NCBI GenBank assembly: GCA_021205635.1
Contig: JAJPXC010000125.1
Location: forward strand, 1 to 64,000
Origin: Bacteroidales bacterium
GTDB taxonomy: Bacteria > Bacteroidota > Bacteroidia > Bacteroidales > Muribaculaceae
Direction: 5' to 3'
DNA length: 64,000 bases
This document shows, piece by piece, positions 7,095-15,882 of the stretch (positions are counted from its first letter, which is position 1; each line of letters begins with the position of its first letter). The notes under the pieces were generated by a model. It ran no database searches, was not told where the DNA came from, and saw only the letters and a program-made list of their open reading frames with translations. Both the position numbers and the translations under genes were made by a program.

Positions 7095-7274
7095 TTATGC
7101 AGTGATGGCGAGGGGCTCGGAAGGTTTGCGGAGGCGGCGGGCTACCTCGTGGATGTTGGAGGTCATCAACTCCATAATTCTGTCGTGAAAAGCACTCTTG
7201 CCGTCGCCCTTGAATCTCTCCAAGGAGGAGTGTGGCGCAGGCTTGCCCAAGCCAATCTCCTCCAGCGGCCATCG
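7095..7274 (-). pseudogene. Gene-end remnant, family unknown
   Basis: A minus-strand frame without ATG runs from just after a TGA (7275-7277) to a TAA (7095-7097). It reads as natural protein (EEIGLGKPAPHSSLERFKGD, then HDRIMELMTSNIHEVARRLR). The longer ORF in another minus frame over the same bases is a shadow and also crosses the PIN gene antisense. I cannot assign a family. It sits between the PIN cassette and the 23-bp repeats and fits the pattern of partial genes in this region. Confidence 0.3.
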
Positions 7275-7341
7275 TCACCTCGGGCGGGTGCAAACTAAAA
7301 GAATGCTATATGGAGGTTGGTGGCTCATAGATTAACAAAAT

Positions 7342-7433
7342 AATCCAACGACTTGCCACAAATTTATCCAACGACTTGCCACAAATTTATCCAACGAAAT
7401 GCCACAAATTTATCCAACGAAATGCCACAAAAA
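7342..7433. repeat. Four tandem 23-bp repeats, operator-like
   Basis: Four head-to-tail copies of TATCCAACGANNTGCCACAAATT (7342-7364, 7365-7387, 7388-7410, 7411-7433). The first two have CT and the last two AA at the variable pair, and the outer ends are slightly degenerate. On the minus strand the inner boundaries read TAAATTTG, a match to the -7 consensus. The unit is not a multiple of 3, so it is not coding. The core TGCCAC is shared with the operator arms at 5389-5433. The rest of 7012-7671 holds only the remnant at 7095-7274 and a lone promoter box. Confidence 0.75.
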
Positions 7434-7590
7434 AGTCTAATTGCGGCGTATGCCCGAAACATTTCAACCAACGCAAAAAGGGCGTCCTTGATCACGGATG
7501 TCACGGCTGAGGGGAATCTCACATGCGCTCCCCTCACCCTGTACGTAAGCATTCGAGGACGGGTGTGTTGAGCGGCGGCTGAATGTGTGG

Positions 7591-7598
7591 TAACTTTG
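7591..7598 (+). promoter_or_regulatory. Orphan -7 promoter box
   Basis: TAACTTTG matches TAnnTTTG. Downstream there is no plus-strand gene; the next gene converges and ends at 7672. It may be the promoter of a lost gene, or could produce RNA antisense to the pRiA4b-like gene. Single-motif evidence. Confidence 0.3.
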
Positions 7599-7671
7599 CG
7601 GCAAAAAAGCTATGCTGATGATATGATCGTTTAACTGCAACATACCTTGTCGTTGTGACTAGTTTCGTGTT

Positions 7672-8286
7672 TTAATCGTCCGGGAAAAACACTTCAGGAT
7701 TTCGTGACCAGGCAACCAACTGATGATTCACTGGAGTCTTGGCAAAATAACACCAATCAAGGGATTCTCCAGGTTCCAAACCTAGCCATTCACGATATTC
7801 TTCCCCTTCGGGGGAATCCGATTCAAGAGCCTCTTTTAATCGCTCCCACCCACCGGGTCCTCCCACGTCTTCAACAGGGCATAATCCAAAGCCCTCAAGG
7901 CATTTGGCTGTACGCACATTCTGAGGATCAATTTCCTCAAGGATTATCTCATGATTCCAATCATCGCCGAAGTCATAGGTGTAATTAAGCTTTTGACCGA
8001 CCTTGTTGAAATAGGTCAACAATGTTGTTTTGCTGGCTGAAACATAAGTTTCTTCCCCCTCGAACTCTTCTTCTGGATAATCCGTGATAGCGAAAGTGCC
8101 AAAGTAAGGATTTTCCCCTTCAAGATCTCGGTCATCGAATTGCCATAAATGGCTGTTGGTCCATCCCATCACAATTTGAATTACCTGGTTGAATTGTGTG
8201 AATGTGAAATGGCCTGGAACCGATACGCAACGCCAAACCATAGGATAGTCGACATCACATAGGGTTATTCTAAAGGTAAGTTTCAT
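7672..8286 (-). CDS. Plasmid pRiA4b ORF-3-like family protein
   Basis: 204 residues with the pRiA4b ORF-3-like signature. Its start is MKLTFRITLCDVDYPMVWRC. It continues with the family motifs TFTQFNQVIQIVMGWTNSHL and LNYTYDFGDDWNHEIILEE near residue 105, then a C-terminal half with CPVEDVGGPGGWERLKEAL. The family is common on plasmids, in phage-like islands and in Bacteroidetes accessory regions; its function is not established. Full length and apparently intact. It is monocistronic, with the HD gene 60 nt upstream on the same strand. Confidence 0.85.
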   Translation of the reverse strand: MKLTFRITLCDVDYPMVWRCVSVPGHFTFTQFNQVIQIVMGWTNSHLWQFDDRDLEGENPYFGTFAITDYPEEEFEGEETYVSASKTTLLTYFNKVGQKLNYTYDFGDDWNHEIILEEIDPQNVRTAKCLEGFGLCPVEDVGGPGGWERLKEALESDSPEGEEYREWLGLEPGESLDWCYFAKTPVNHQLVAWSRNPEVFFPDD

Positions 8287-8346
8287 ATTTGATTATTACT
8301 GGTTATAGCAATTGAGGGTTAATTTTACTTTTTACGAAAGATTAGA

Positions 8347-8811
8347 CTATCTCTCTTGGGCATCTTGGAGGAGTTTTAGGGCTTGGCGATATTTCTCCCA
8401 GCGGGCGAGGTCTTTCTCGGTGGGGTGGGGGAGACGAGAAGCGTCGAGGTTATGAAGAAGGTCGGCCATCTTCACTTGTCGGGCGATGGGATTAGCTTTC
8501 ACTCCCTTGACGTAGGTCATATAGGGTACACTCGGATCGTGGGTCAACAGGCTCAACGCAGTGATCACTTCCTTGGGGAAACCCATATCGTTGAGTCGGG
8601 CCAAGGTGTAGTCGGTGTCCTCCACGACATCGTGAAGAATAGCGGTGGTGATAGCAGCGTCAGTGCCGCCATTTTTGGCGACGGCCATGGCCACGGTGAA
8701 AGGATGAAGAAAGTAATCATGTCCTCCTTTATCCTTTTGCCCGGCGTGCGCCCCTTTGACCAACGCCATCGCCTTGATCACATATTCCGATAGATATTCC
8801 ATAAATGGCAA
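8347..8811 (-). CDS. HD-domain hydrolase, small alarmone hydrolase-like
   Basis: 154 residues forming one HD domain as in SpoT/Mesh1-type (p)ppGpp hydrolases. Motifs: HAGQKDKGGHDYFLHPFTVA (first His and RxKG-like loop, here KDKGG), ILHDVVEDTD (HD and ED pair near residue 60) and VKMADLLHNLDASR (distal Asp). There is no synthetase or TGS domain. A role in degrading ppGpp or a related nucleotide is likely but not proven. Two alternative starts lie 3 codons apart at the N-terminus. No obvious operon partner. Confidence 0.8.
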   Translation of the reverse strand: MPFMEYLSEYVIKAMALVKGAHAGQKDKGGHDYFLHPFTVAMAVAKNGGTDAAITTAILHDVVEDTDYTLARLNDMGFPKEVITALSLLTHDPSVPYMTYVKGVKANPIARQVKMADLLHNLDASRLPHPTEKDLARWEKYRQALKLLQDAQER

Positions 8812-9098
8812 ATTGTTTGAAACTCCTCAAATATCTCTGGTGGTAAAGTTACACAAATTTACTGCTTTATTCTTAAAAATGCGATTTATTTTGAGGATTT
8901 TTTTGCGTAACGGTCCCTTATTCGGGTTTTGTCTTAAGGGGTATATTTTTTCCCCCTAACTGTCAAACTCCCGTACGCAGCATCTTGGGGTGATAGTTTT
9001 ATCCTCCCTCGGACGGGAATGCCGAAGATAACGGCCTCCAACTGTTTCTTGACTTCGCCTGTTAACACATCTTAAGAGACACTAATGGAAATTTGTTG

Positions 9099-9106
9099 TA
9101 ATTTTG
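9099..9106 (+). promoter_or_regulatory. -7 promoter box of the TPR-AraC regulator
   Basis: TAATTTTG fits TAnnTTTG, 20 nt before the GTG start at 9126, implying a very short leader. No clear -33 box. The rest of the 8812-9125 gap holds only an A/T-rich leader with a weak G4/C5 stem near 8936-8958 and no gene. Confidence 0.5.
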
Positions 9107-9125
9107 TGAGCTAATAAAGCTAAAG

Positions 9126-10832
9126 GTGGAGTTGAAGATACCGACAAAAATATTGATATGGGGTTTGGGCGCGGCGATGAGCGGGGCGGTGGCGGCATGC
9201 ACAAAAGGGCAGAGCGGAGACATAGACCAGATAAAGGGCTTGTCGAGCGCATGCTACGAGGCTGCCATGGAGCAGGACTATGACCTTTGCGACTCCATAG
9301 CCACCAACTATGTGCGCCAAGCCCAAGAAGCCGACAACAAAAAGGAGTTGGCTAATGCCCTCTATTATCGAGGCCTATACAACTTTAATTTAGAGGATGC
9401 CGACAATCGGCGCCCATATCTGATGCAGGCCTTGGAATTGGCTAAGGCTCTTGATAATCCACCCCTGCTGTGCAAGATTTATAATGCGTTGGGGATCTAC
9501 GAGGTGGCTTGCTACCATCGCTACGCCCAAGCTCATAAATATTTCACCCAATCTTTGGCACAAGCTAAGATTTTGGGCGACCGGCGAATGCAGATAGTCG
9601 CAGAAACCAACCTTTCCGAGGTGTACAGAGTGAGCGGCGACACCATGGCTCTGCGCTACGACCTCGACATCTACCGCTATGCCACCGACATGGCCGATTC
9701 CGCCCTTATAAATTCCTCGGCCTTCCACCTGGCCAAATATTACTTCAAGCGCAAAGGCGAAGCCGACAAGGCCCTCCCCTACATTGATGCCGTGGCCCGC
9801 TATGGAGAACCCGATCGGCATACTGCACTAATGGGAGAATACTATCTACTAAAGGGCAACTTAAGAAAGGCCCAGACATATCTGGAAAGTATACTTGTTG
9901 ACCCGAACACCGAGACTATGCTCCTGTATGCCGATTTGTTGTCACAACTGGGAAAATACCAGCAATCAAACGCCACGCTCGACACTCTCACCCAATTGGC
10001 CAACCTCTCCGATGCCTACAGCTCAATCCCAGTACATGCCAATCAAATTTACGCTTACAACTACCAACAGCTTGGAAATTTAGACCAAGCTCTGCATTAT
10101 CTGCGCCTATTCTCCGACGGACGCGACAGCATTCAGAACCTGCACAACCAGCAAGAACTCAGCCGCTACAAGGTAGAGTACGAGCTCGACAAGAAAGAAA
10201 GCGAGATGGCGCATCAGCGTGAACTCGTGAAGCGCGCCCGTTGGCACCTTGGCACCATAATCGGGGCATTGGTGTTAGTGCTGGGCATTGTGCTATGGCA
10301 TATGAGGCGACAAACTCGACTCTACCGCAGCATTGTGGCCCAAAACCGCGAATTCATCGAGCGAGAGAAGGCACTGTCAAAGCCTACGCAACGCGCCGAG
10401 TCGACAGGCCTAACGGACCAGCGAATGGAAGAAATCTATGCCCTCATCCTACATGAACTGGAAGAAAACCAAATCTACCGCGATATAACTGTGACTCGCG
10501 ACACCTTTGCCGAGCGCGTGGGCTGCAATCACACCTACTTCACCCAGGTGATTCGAGAGAAAGCGCAGATGAGCTATCTGCAGCTAATGAACAGCTACCG
10601 CATACGCGAGGCCTTGAGAGTGCTTTCGGCCGAGGGGCCCGAGGGCGATGTGACTATGCAACAACTTTTCAAGGACCTTGGCTTCCTATCAATGTCAACA
10701 TTCTACAAAGCCTTCAAGGCGCAGGTGGGAATGTCGCCTTCGGTGTACAGGCGCACCCTTAAGCAGCTGCCCGATGAAGCAGTCCCGACTGCCAAAAACG
10801 ATTTCCCAAACGAGCCAAAAACGACGAAATAA
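9126..10832 (+). CDS. Membrane-anchored TPR sensor with cytoplasmic AraC-type HTH
   Basis: 568 residues. It starts at GTG (9126); the next in-frame ATG is codon 18. The N-terminus has a signal with a lipobox-like VAAC. Residues ~30-360 are a run of TPR-like helical repeats (KKELANALYYRGLYNFNLED is one). A short linker leads to a membrane helix at ~375-395 (GTIIGALVLVLGIVLWHMRR). The C-terminal ~115 residues are an AraC-family HTH (RDTFAERVGCNHTYFTQVIR, then FLSMSTFYKAFKAQVGMSPS). Bacteroidetes have many such regulators, with TPRs outside and DNA-binding inside. The signal is unknown. The two secreted proteins just downstream are likely targets. Confidence 0.85.
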   Translation: MELKIPTKILIWGLGAAMSGAVAACTKGQSGDIDQIKGLSSACYEAAMEQDYDLCDSIATNYVRQAQEADNKKELANALYYRGLYNFNLEDADNRRPYLMQALELAKALDNPPLLCKIYNALGIYEVACYHRYAQAHKYFTQSLAQAKILGDRRMQIVAETNLSEVYRVSGDTMALRYDLDIYRYATDMADSALINSSAFHLAKYYFKRKGEADKALPYIDAVARYGEPDRHTALMGEYYLLKGNLRKAQTYLESILVDPNTETMLLYADLLSQLGKYQQSNATLDTLTQLANLSDAYSSIPVHANQIYAYNYQQLGNLDQALHYLRLFSDGRDSIQNLHNQQELSRYKVEYELDKKESEMAHQRELVKRARWHLGTIIGALVLVLGIVLWHMRRQTRLYRSIVAQNREFIEREKALSKPTQRAESTGLTDQRMEEIYALILHELEENQIYRDITVTRDTFAERVGCNHTYFTQVIREKAQMSYLQLMNSYRIREALRVLSAEGPEGDVTMQQLFKDLGFLSMSTFYKAFKAQVGMSPSVYRRTLKQLPDEAVPTAKNDFPNEPKTTK

Positions 10833-10845
10833 GCCATTTGGCTCG
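10811..10845 (+). terminator. Hairpin at the end of the regulator gene
   Basis: CGAGCCAAA (10811-10819) pairs with TTTGGCTCG (10837-10845). The left arm overlaps the last codons of the regulator and the right arm is followed by TTTCG. It probably separates its transcript from the secreted genes. Confidence 0.5.
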
Positions 10846-10886
10846 TTTCGTAGTCAGAAAAACAGTCGAGTTGCGGCTATTTAGCC

Positions 10887-10913
10887 TAAATTTGTAGAGC
10901 CGTTGCGCAACGG
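10887..10913 (+). promoter_or_regulatory. -7 box followed by a perfect 14-bp palindrome
   Basis: TAAATTTG (10887-10894) fits the TAnnTTTG consensus. CCGTTGCGCAACGG (10900-10913), a perfect palindrome, lies at or just past the expected transcription start. It could be an operator or a leader hairpin. It precedes the two secreted proteins. Confidence 0.5.
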
Positions 10914-10949
10914 AGCGCGATGGTCCTTCAAATTTTTACTCTTACCTCA

Positions 10950-13178
10950 ATGGCTTACACTTACTCAAAACTTCTTTCTGCCTTAGCTGCTTGCTCTATG
11001 GCATTAAGCGCTCATGGCGCCGAAGTGTATTGGGCTACCACTCGCTCGATTTTTAATTCGATGGCCGAGGCCAGCTTCACCGACGGGTTAGTATATAATT
11101 ACCCTGTGGAAATCGATGTGCAAGACAATGTTGCCACCATTACTGGCCTCTTCAAAATCAACTCGCCTTATTTGCGGGAAGAATACCCCGTGCAAGGCAT
11201 AATCGACACTGAGAATTCTACCCTCACTATCGAATGTCTGGGCTATAACGAAAACACTAATCCTGACGATTACACCTGTGTGGCTGAATTCAAGGATAAC
11301 TCCGGCTCATTCTATGGAGTGCTAATGGCTGGCAATGTGGCCAGCGACGGGGCTATCAACTTAGTTGACCAACTGGTGATGGACATCCTCGAGGACGGCT
11401 CGCTGGTGCCGCGCACAAATTTCGGCATCTACAGCGTGGATCCCGGCACTGGGGGTGGCCTCGGATTCTATGATTATTACCTTGCATGCTTCTTGGAAAA
11501 ATTTGGCGACGAACCCAAGCTTTTCATTTCCCAGAGAAGCGTAGATTATAGCGAGCAGTACGTAACCATGGGGCAACCATCGGTTGAGCACCTCACCCTC
11601 ACAAATATCAGTAATCCAGAAGTGGAATTCACAGTGGAAAGCTCGTCGCCGCAATTGAAAGCCACGCCAATGTCAGGCACTATGGACTCAGGCGAAAGCA
11701 TCAATTTCGATGTAATCCTCACTCCTGAGGCGGCTGGCCTATTCACCGGCAACCTAAGCATTCTTGATGGGAATGGATCGGTATTGACCCAAATCGATGT
11801 GAAAGCAGTGGCCCACGAAGGACCCAACTATCAAGTTATCGTAAGCGAAGGCGAATTCCAATTCAGCCTCGACCCTTCATATCCCTTCCTGGTGGAGGAT
11901 GACATAGAAGGGGTGGAAGGCACAGTGGCTATTTCCAGCAATGTGGAGACAGGCACCAGCTCATCGCTAACCGCCAACTTCACAGTGCCAGAAGGCAAGG
12001 TGGGACTGTTCGAATTCGCTATGATCGCCCAGACTCGACAACCTAATTCTGTGGAAATTCTTCTCGACGGTTGGGATAAAGTAAAATATAATCAAGGGGC
12101 CGATGATGAGATGCATTATTTCCACCAAATGCACGCACTTAAGGCTGGCAACCATAAGGCTGAGTTCACCAATCTCATCTATATGGATTGGTACACAATG
12201 GGATACAGCCCCACACCGGGCCGTTGCATGGTGCAGTCAATCGGATTGAAGCTTTACGATGCCAGCGACAAGGGCGTAATTGCCACCGATTCAGAAATCG
12301 ATTTCGGCCAAGTGTATTTCGACAATCTGACATCCACAATAACCCTCTATGCCACCCTGCTCAACATCGGCTCAGAACCAATGCAGGTGCTTTCAGCCAA
12401 TTGCCCCGAAGAGTTTAGCGTGACAATTCCCGAAGAGAGCGTGGAATCATTGAGCGCAATTGAAGTTCCAATCACTCTGCACGCCAATGCATTGGGCGTT
12501 TATGATGGCCTAGTGGAAATCATTACGTCGGCTGGGAGCGTGAGTGTGCGCTGCGTGGCAGAGGCAATTAAGCTGCCTTACGATTACGATGCCATTGTGA
12601 CCGAAGGCAAGTTCTCATTCAACACCAGCATGGCGTGGCCATTTGTGGTGGAGGGAAATCAAGCGTGGAACTCCACGTCAGGCAAGGATGTACAAGGCGA
12701 GGAATCATGGCTTGAGGCCTATTTTGAAGTGCCGGAAGGCCAAACTGCCACCCTGCAGTGGACGGCATACAACAGCAGCAACGACTGGTTCACATTCATG
12801 GACAACAACTCTGTGCTTACCGATGGCACCATCATTACCCTCGATGGCGAAAGCCAAGAATTTGCCGGGGAGAGCAATTGCTCGTCAGCTGTATTCGATC
12901 CATCAGGCATAGAAGTTGAGGCCGGCCTCCACTGCTTGCGATTCGATTACATTAAGAAGTCGTCGGTATTCGAGGGCGAAGACCGCTGCGTGGTGTCAAA
13001 TCTCATCCTCGAACTCGATTCCAATTCGATAGGCAGCATTACCGATAACGCAGAATTGATTTCGATTGACCGCTATGATGCGCAAGGGCGTCGCTGCCAA
13101 GATGCCATGGGATTTGTAATTGAAGTGCGCCACTACTCGGATGGCACAGTTACTACTCAAAAAATTATCAATAAATAA
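10950..13178 (+). CDS. Secreted multidomain protein with immunoglobulin-like repeats
   Basis: 742 residues from the ATG at 10950; the in-frame ATG at 10920 would add 10 residues before the signal peptide. After the signal (SKLLSALAACSMALSAHGAE) come a unique N-terminal domain to ~180 and a choice-of-anchor-D-like Ig repeat (VEHLTLTNISNPEVEFTVES). A beta-rich module with a YPFLVEDD-type start follows, then a second Ig repeat and a second copy of the module (WPFVVEGNQAWNSTSG). The tail (IDRYDAQGRRCQDAMGF, then YSDGTVTTQKIINK) resembles Bacteroidales secretion/sorting ends. A surface or secreted role is inferred. Tandem paralogue of the next gene. Confidence 0.7.
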   Translation: MAYTYSKLLSALAACSMALSAHGAEVYWATTRSIFNSMAEASFTDGLVYNYPVEIDVQDNVATITGLFKINSPYLREEYPVQGIIDTENSTLTIECLGYNENTNPDDYTCVAEFKDNSGSFYGVLMAGNVASDGAINLVDQLVMDILEDGSLVPRTNFGIYSVDPGTGGGLGFYDYYLACFLEKFGDEPKLFISQRSVDYSEQYVTMGQPSVEHLTLTNISNPEVEFTVESSSPQLKATPMSGTMDSGESINFDVILTPEAAGLFTGNLSILDGNGSVLTQIDVKAVAHEGPNYQVIVSEGEFQFSLDPSYPFLVEDDIEGVEGTVAISSNVETGTSSSLTANFTVPEGKVGLFEFAMIAQTRQPNSVEILLDGWDKVKYNQGADDEMHYFHQMHALKAGNHKAEFTNLIYMDWYTMGYSPTPGRCMVQSIGLKLYDASDKGVIATDSEIDFGQVYFDNLTSTITLYATLLNIGSEPMQVLSANCPEEFSVTIPEESVESLSAIEVPITLHANALGVYDGLVEIITSAGSVSVRCVAEAIKLPYDYDAIVTEGKFSFNTSMAWPFVVEGNQAWNSTSGKDVQGEESWLEAYFEVPEGQTATLQWTAYNSSNDWFTFMDNNSVLTDGTIITLDGESQEFAGESNCSSAVFDPSGIEVEAGLHCLRFDYIKKSSVFEGEDRCVVSNLILELDSNSIGSITDNAELISIDRYDAQGRRCQDAMGFVIEVRHYSDGTVTTQKIINK

Positions 13179-13187
13179 CATATGCTT

Positions 13188-15410
13188 ATGAAAAATCTAT
13201 TTCTTGCGTTAGCTTTTGGCGTAGCCCTTAACGCATCGGCCCAATACGAAGATATTGTGGTTGCTGGAGACTTCGCCTTCGAGGGAAGCTCAAATTTCGC
13301 CATCTCCACCGACATCCTTGAAGGGCAACCCGTGGCGGTGAGCACAAATAGCGGTAATGACACTAAGAGCATCCTGGTGACTACATTCACTGTCCCAGAG
13401 GGAAAATCGGGCGTGCTTAGTTGGAAAGGCACGCAGGAGGCAATCTCACCTAACGGCTTGGCTGTCTTCTTGAATGGTGCCACCCCTGATGGCTATCCCA
13501 AAATGAATTATTCAACGATGGATCCGGTGGACCTGAGTTCGACCTACTATCTTAGCGAAGGCAACTACACCCTTGAATTCTATTTCTTCATAACTCGCGA
13601 CCACTATGCATCAGGGTCGGCCTCCACGCGCGAACGATGCTACATCTACGATCTCTCACTTGTAATGGCTGGCGATGGTGCGCAAATCGACACTGAGGCC
13701 ATTGACTTCGGCCATGATTATTTCGACAATCTGCCTGTGGTAAGACATGCCAATGTCACCCTCACCAACCTCAGCGAAGAGCCATTGAGAGTAACCGAAG
13801 TGGTTACCGACGGCATCTTCACTGGCACAGCACCCGAGGGCGAGGCCGGCTATCTTGAGACTCTCAGCGTGCGTCTTTCATCAGCCATCGACAAGGTTGG
13901 CAGCGAACAGGGCGTTGTAATTATCCGCACCAATCTTGGCGATTTCGAAGTGGCATGCACGGCAAGTGCCGAGGCTCTACCTTACGATTATTCGCCTATT
14001 GTAACTGAGGGCGATTTCTCGTTCAACACATCGATAGATTATCCATTTGTGGTTGAAGGAAATACGGCATACAATTCCACGAGCGACCAAAGCTACGACC
14101 ACACAGTGTCGAGCTTTCTGGAAGCTTCGTTCGCGGTGCCAGAGGGCCAGATTGGTCAGTTGTCATGGACAGGATTAGTGGCCACCTATTGGGGCTGGCA
14201 GATGATGGATTCCTACCAATGGGAGGATGCCCTGCTGCTTAGCATCGATGGAGGAGAAGCTCGAATATTCGATGGAGTGCAAAGCGCTGGCAGCGACCAA
14301 TACTCAGCCGCCGACCTTACTTTCACTGAAGGCCTCCACACCGTGCGCTTCGATTATGTGAAGACTCAAGAATATCCCAGCTACGAGGGCGACCGCTTCA
14401 CCATCAGCGACTTGGCTCTCTCCCTGTTCACCCCAGCCGAAAATCAAGCTGTCATTTCGGCAACTGAGCTCGCGCTGCCCACAACCACTCAGGGTCGCCG
14501 CAGCCGCGCATACGTTTCGGTTGAAAATCAGGGATTGCAGCCACTGTCGGTAACCGCTGTTGATTGCCAAGCACCATTCAGCGCAAAGGTGAATGGTGAG
14601 AATGTTGAGATATTCGGTAGCATTGAAGTTGAATTCTTGTTTGATCCTACCGAAGTTGGCACATTTAGTCAAATGGCCACAATTTCCACCACGGCTGGCA
14701 ATTTTGAGGTAAACTTGACAGCCGAGGCCACAAGCATTAGCGGCACAGCTCTTCTCTTTGAGGATTTCGAGGGCAACCTTGATGGATGGACCCTTGTTGA
14801 TGCCGACCAAGATGGCAGCAATTGGATTCTCAACACCACTTACGACATCGACTATTACGACCTCACAGCTCATGAAGGGCGCCAAGCGCTGATGTCAACA
14901 TCTTGGGATCCCGTGACATATATCTCATCTACACCCGACAATTATGCCATTTCCCCAGCCTTCACAGTGCCTGCCGATGGCGCGACCTACGTTTCGCTCT
15001 TTGTTGGCTTGCAATCGGGAATGCGCGAATGTTTCGACATTCTTGTTGGCACGGATGACGATTGTCAGACCTGGGAATCGATCTACTCACACACTTACAC
15101 CTCATCGGCATATGGCGAGGACGTTTGGGAAGAGGCAGAAGCCACAATTCCTGAGGCCTACGCTGGCAAGGAAGTGCGCGTGGCTCTGCGCCATCACGAC
15201 AGCAACGGCGAGATGTGGATCCGCATCGATGATCTGCTTGTAGCGACCACAAGCTCTGCTGGCATAGCCTCAATCTCTACAGATAAGGACTCATATAATG
15301 TCTATACCCTCGATGGCATTTGCGTGCTTCGCAATGCCAACCGCACTGCCATCTCTACTCTCTCTCCAGCAATCTATATCATAAATGGCAAGAAAGTCCT
15401 AATACAGTAA
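13188..15410 (+). CDS. Secreted adhesin-like protein with choice-of-anchor domains
   Basis: 740 residues from the ATG at 13188 (an ATG two codons upstream is less suited). Signal peptide MKNLFLALAFGVALNASAQ. It shares with the preceding gene two copies of the YPFVVEGN-type beta module and Ig-like spacers. Near residue 525 it gains a cleaved-adhesin/MAM-like domain (LLFEDFEGNLDGWTLVDAD, then EMWIRIDDLLV). It ends in a typical sorting-tail form (VYTLDGICVLRN, then IYIINGKKVLIQ). The gene starts 9 nt after the previous stop, so they form an operon. Ligand unknown; attachment or glycan/protein binding at the surface is a guess from the domains. Confidence 0.75.
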   Translation: MKNLFLALAFGVALNASAQYEDIVVAGDFAFEGSSNFAISTDILEGQPVAVSTNSGNDTKSILVTTFTVPEGKSGVLSWKGTQEAISPNGLAVFLNGATPDGYPKMNYSTMDPVDLSSTYYLSEGNYTLEFYFFITRDHYASGSASTRERCYIYDLSLVMAGDGAQIDTEAIDFGHDYFDNLPVVRHANVTLTNLSEEPLRVTEVVTDGIFTGTAPEGEAGYLETLSVRLSSAIDKVGSEQGVVIIRTNLGDFEVACTASAEALPYDYSPIVTEGDFSFNTSIDYPFVVEGNTAYNSTSDQSYDHTVSSFLEASFAVPEGQIGQLSWTGLVATYWGWQMMDSYQWEDALLLSIDGGEARIFDGVQSAGSDQYSAADLTFTEGLHTVRFDYVKTQEYPSYEGDRFTISDLALSLFTPAENQAVISATELALPTTTQGRRSRAYVSVENQGLQPLSVTAVDCQAPFSAKVNGENVEIFGSIEVEFLFDPTEVGTFSQMATISTTAGNFEVNLTAEATSISGTALLFEDFEGNLDGWTLVDADQDGSNWILNTTYDIDYYDLTAHEGRQALMSTSWDPVTYISSTPDNYAISPAFTVPADGATYVSLFVGLQSGMRECFDILVGTDDDCQTWESIYSHTYTSSAYGEDVWEEAEATIPEAYAGKEVRVALRHHDSNGEMWIRIDDLLVATTSSAGIASISTDKDSYNVYTLDGICVLRNANRTAISTLSPAIYIINGKKVLIQ

Positions 15411-15424
15411 TTAACTTTTACCTC

Positions 15425-15496
15425 GGAACCCCGGAGGGGCATTCAGATAGAATTGGGGCTCCCTCCAATGCTATCTGAATGCCCCTCCGGGGTTCC
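15425..15496. repeat. Perfect 26-bp inverted repeat, terminator or REP-like palindrome
   Basis: The 26 nt at 15425-15450 are the exact reverse complement of 15471-15496, with a 20-nt loop that itself contains a small stem (ATTGG/CCAAT). It starts 14 nt after the secreted-protein stop. It can end transcription, but the length and perfection exceed an ordinary terminator and suggest a dispersed palindrome. No long T-tract follows. Confidence 0.85.
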
Positions 15497-15828
15497 CTTA
15501 TCGGGGATCTATTATTCTTGTATATTCAATATATTACAAAGGAAGGTGTTTCAAAATTTCTCCTTGTTCCCTCTCGGTCACATACTTTCAAAGTAGGTGT
15601 CCGCCAGGGATGATATTTTTGAGCCACTTTGGAAAATGTGGAATCTCGATTTATAGATTTAAATTTCTTTATCCATTGGGAGGTAGCCCTGAAGCCAGAG
15701 GTATCCGCGGAGGGGTTGATCCATGCGAGGGCGATTCTGCAACTGGGACTTTGGAGTGAACAACGGAATCTCGATGTCGGGGTCGCGATTAATGAAAATT
15801 ATTTTTACATAATTGGTTGTGGTTTTAG
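15497..15828. other. Gene-free stretch
   Basis: About 330 nt between the large inverted repeat and the terminator of the GH3 operon. The only longer frame (80 codons, plus strand, from 15629) has poor composition and crosses the GH3-side hairpin. On the minus strand fragments look like decayed coding sequence, but nothing identifiable. I see no promoter or RNA gene here. Confidence 0.4.
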
Positions 15829-15855
15829 CGTCGGCTCGCTCTGGGCGAGCCGACG
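15829..15855 (-). terminator. Hairpin at the end of the glycosidase operon
   Basis: Perfect 11-bp arms CGTCGGCTCGC (15829-15839) and GCGAGCCGACG (15845-15855) with a 5-nt loop, 27 nt beyond the end of the GH3 gene on the minus strand. No U-tract follows, which is usual in this phylum. Confidence 0.6.
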
Positions 15856-15882
15856 AAGTAATTGGAAATAAGGGATAGGTGC

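Noticed and set aside
7342..7433. CRISPR array
   Set aside because: The 23-bp repeats abut without unique spacers and no cas gene is present, so this is a tandem repeat.
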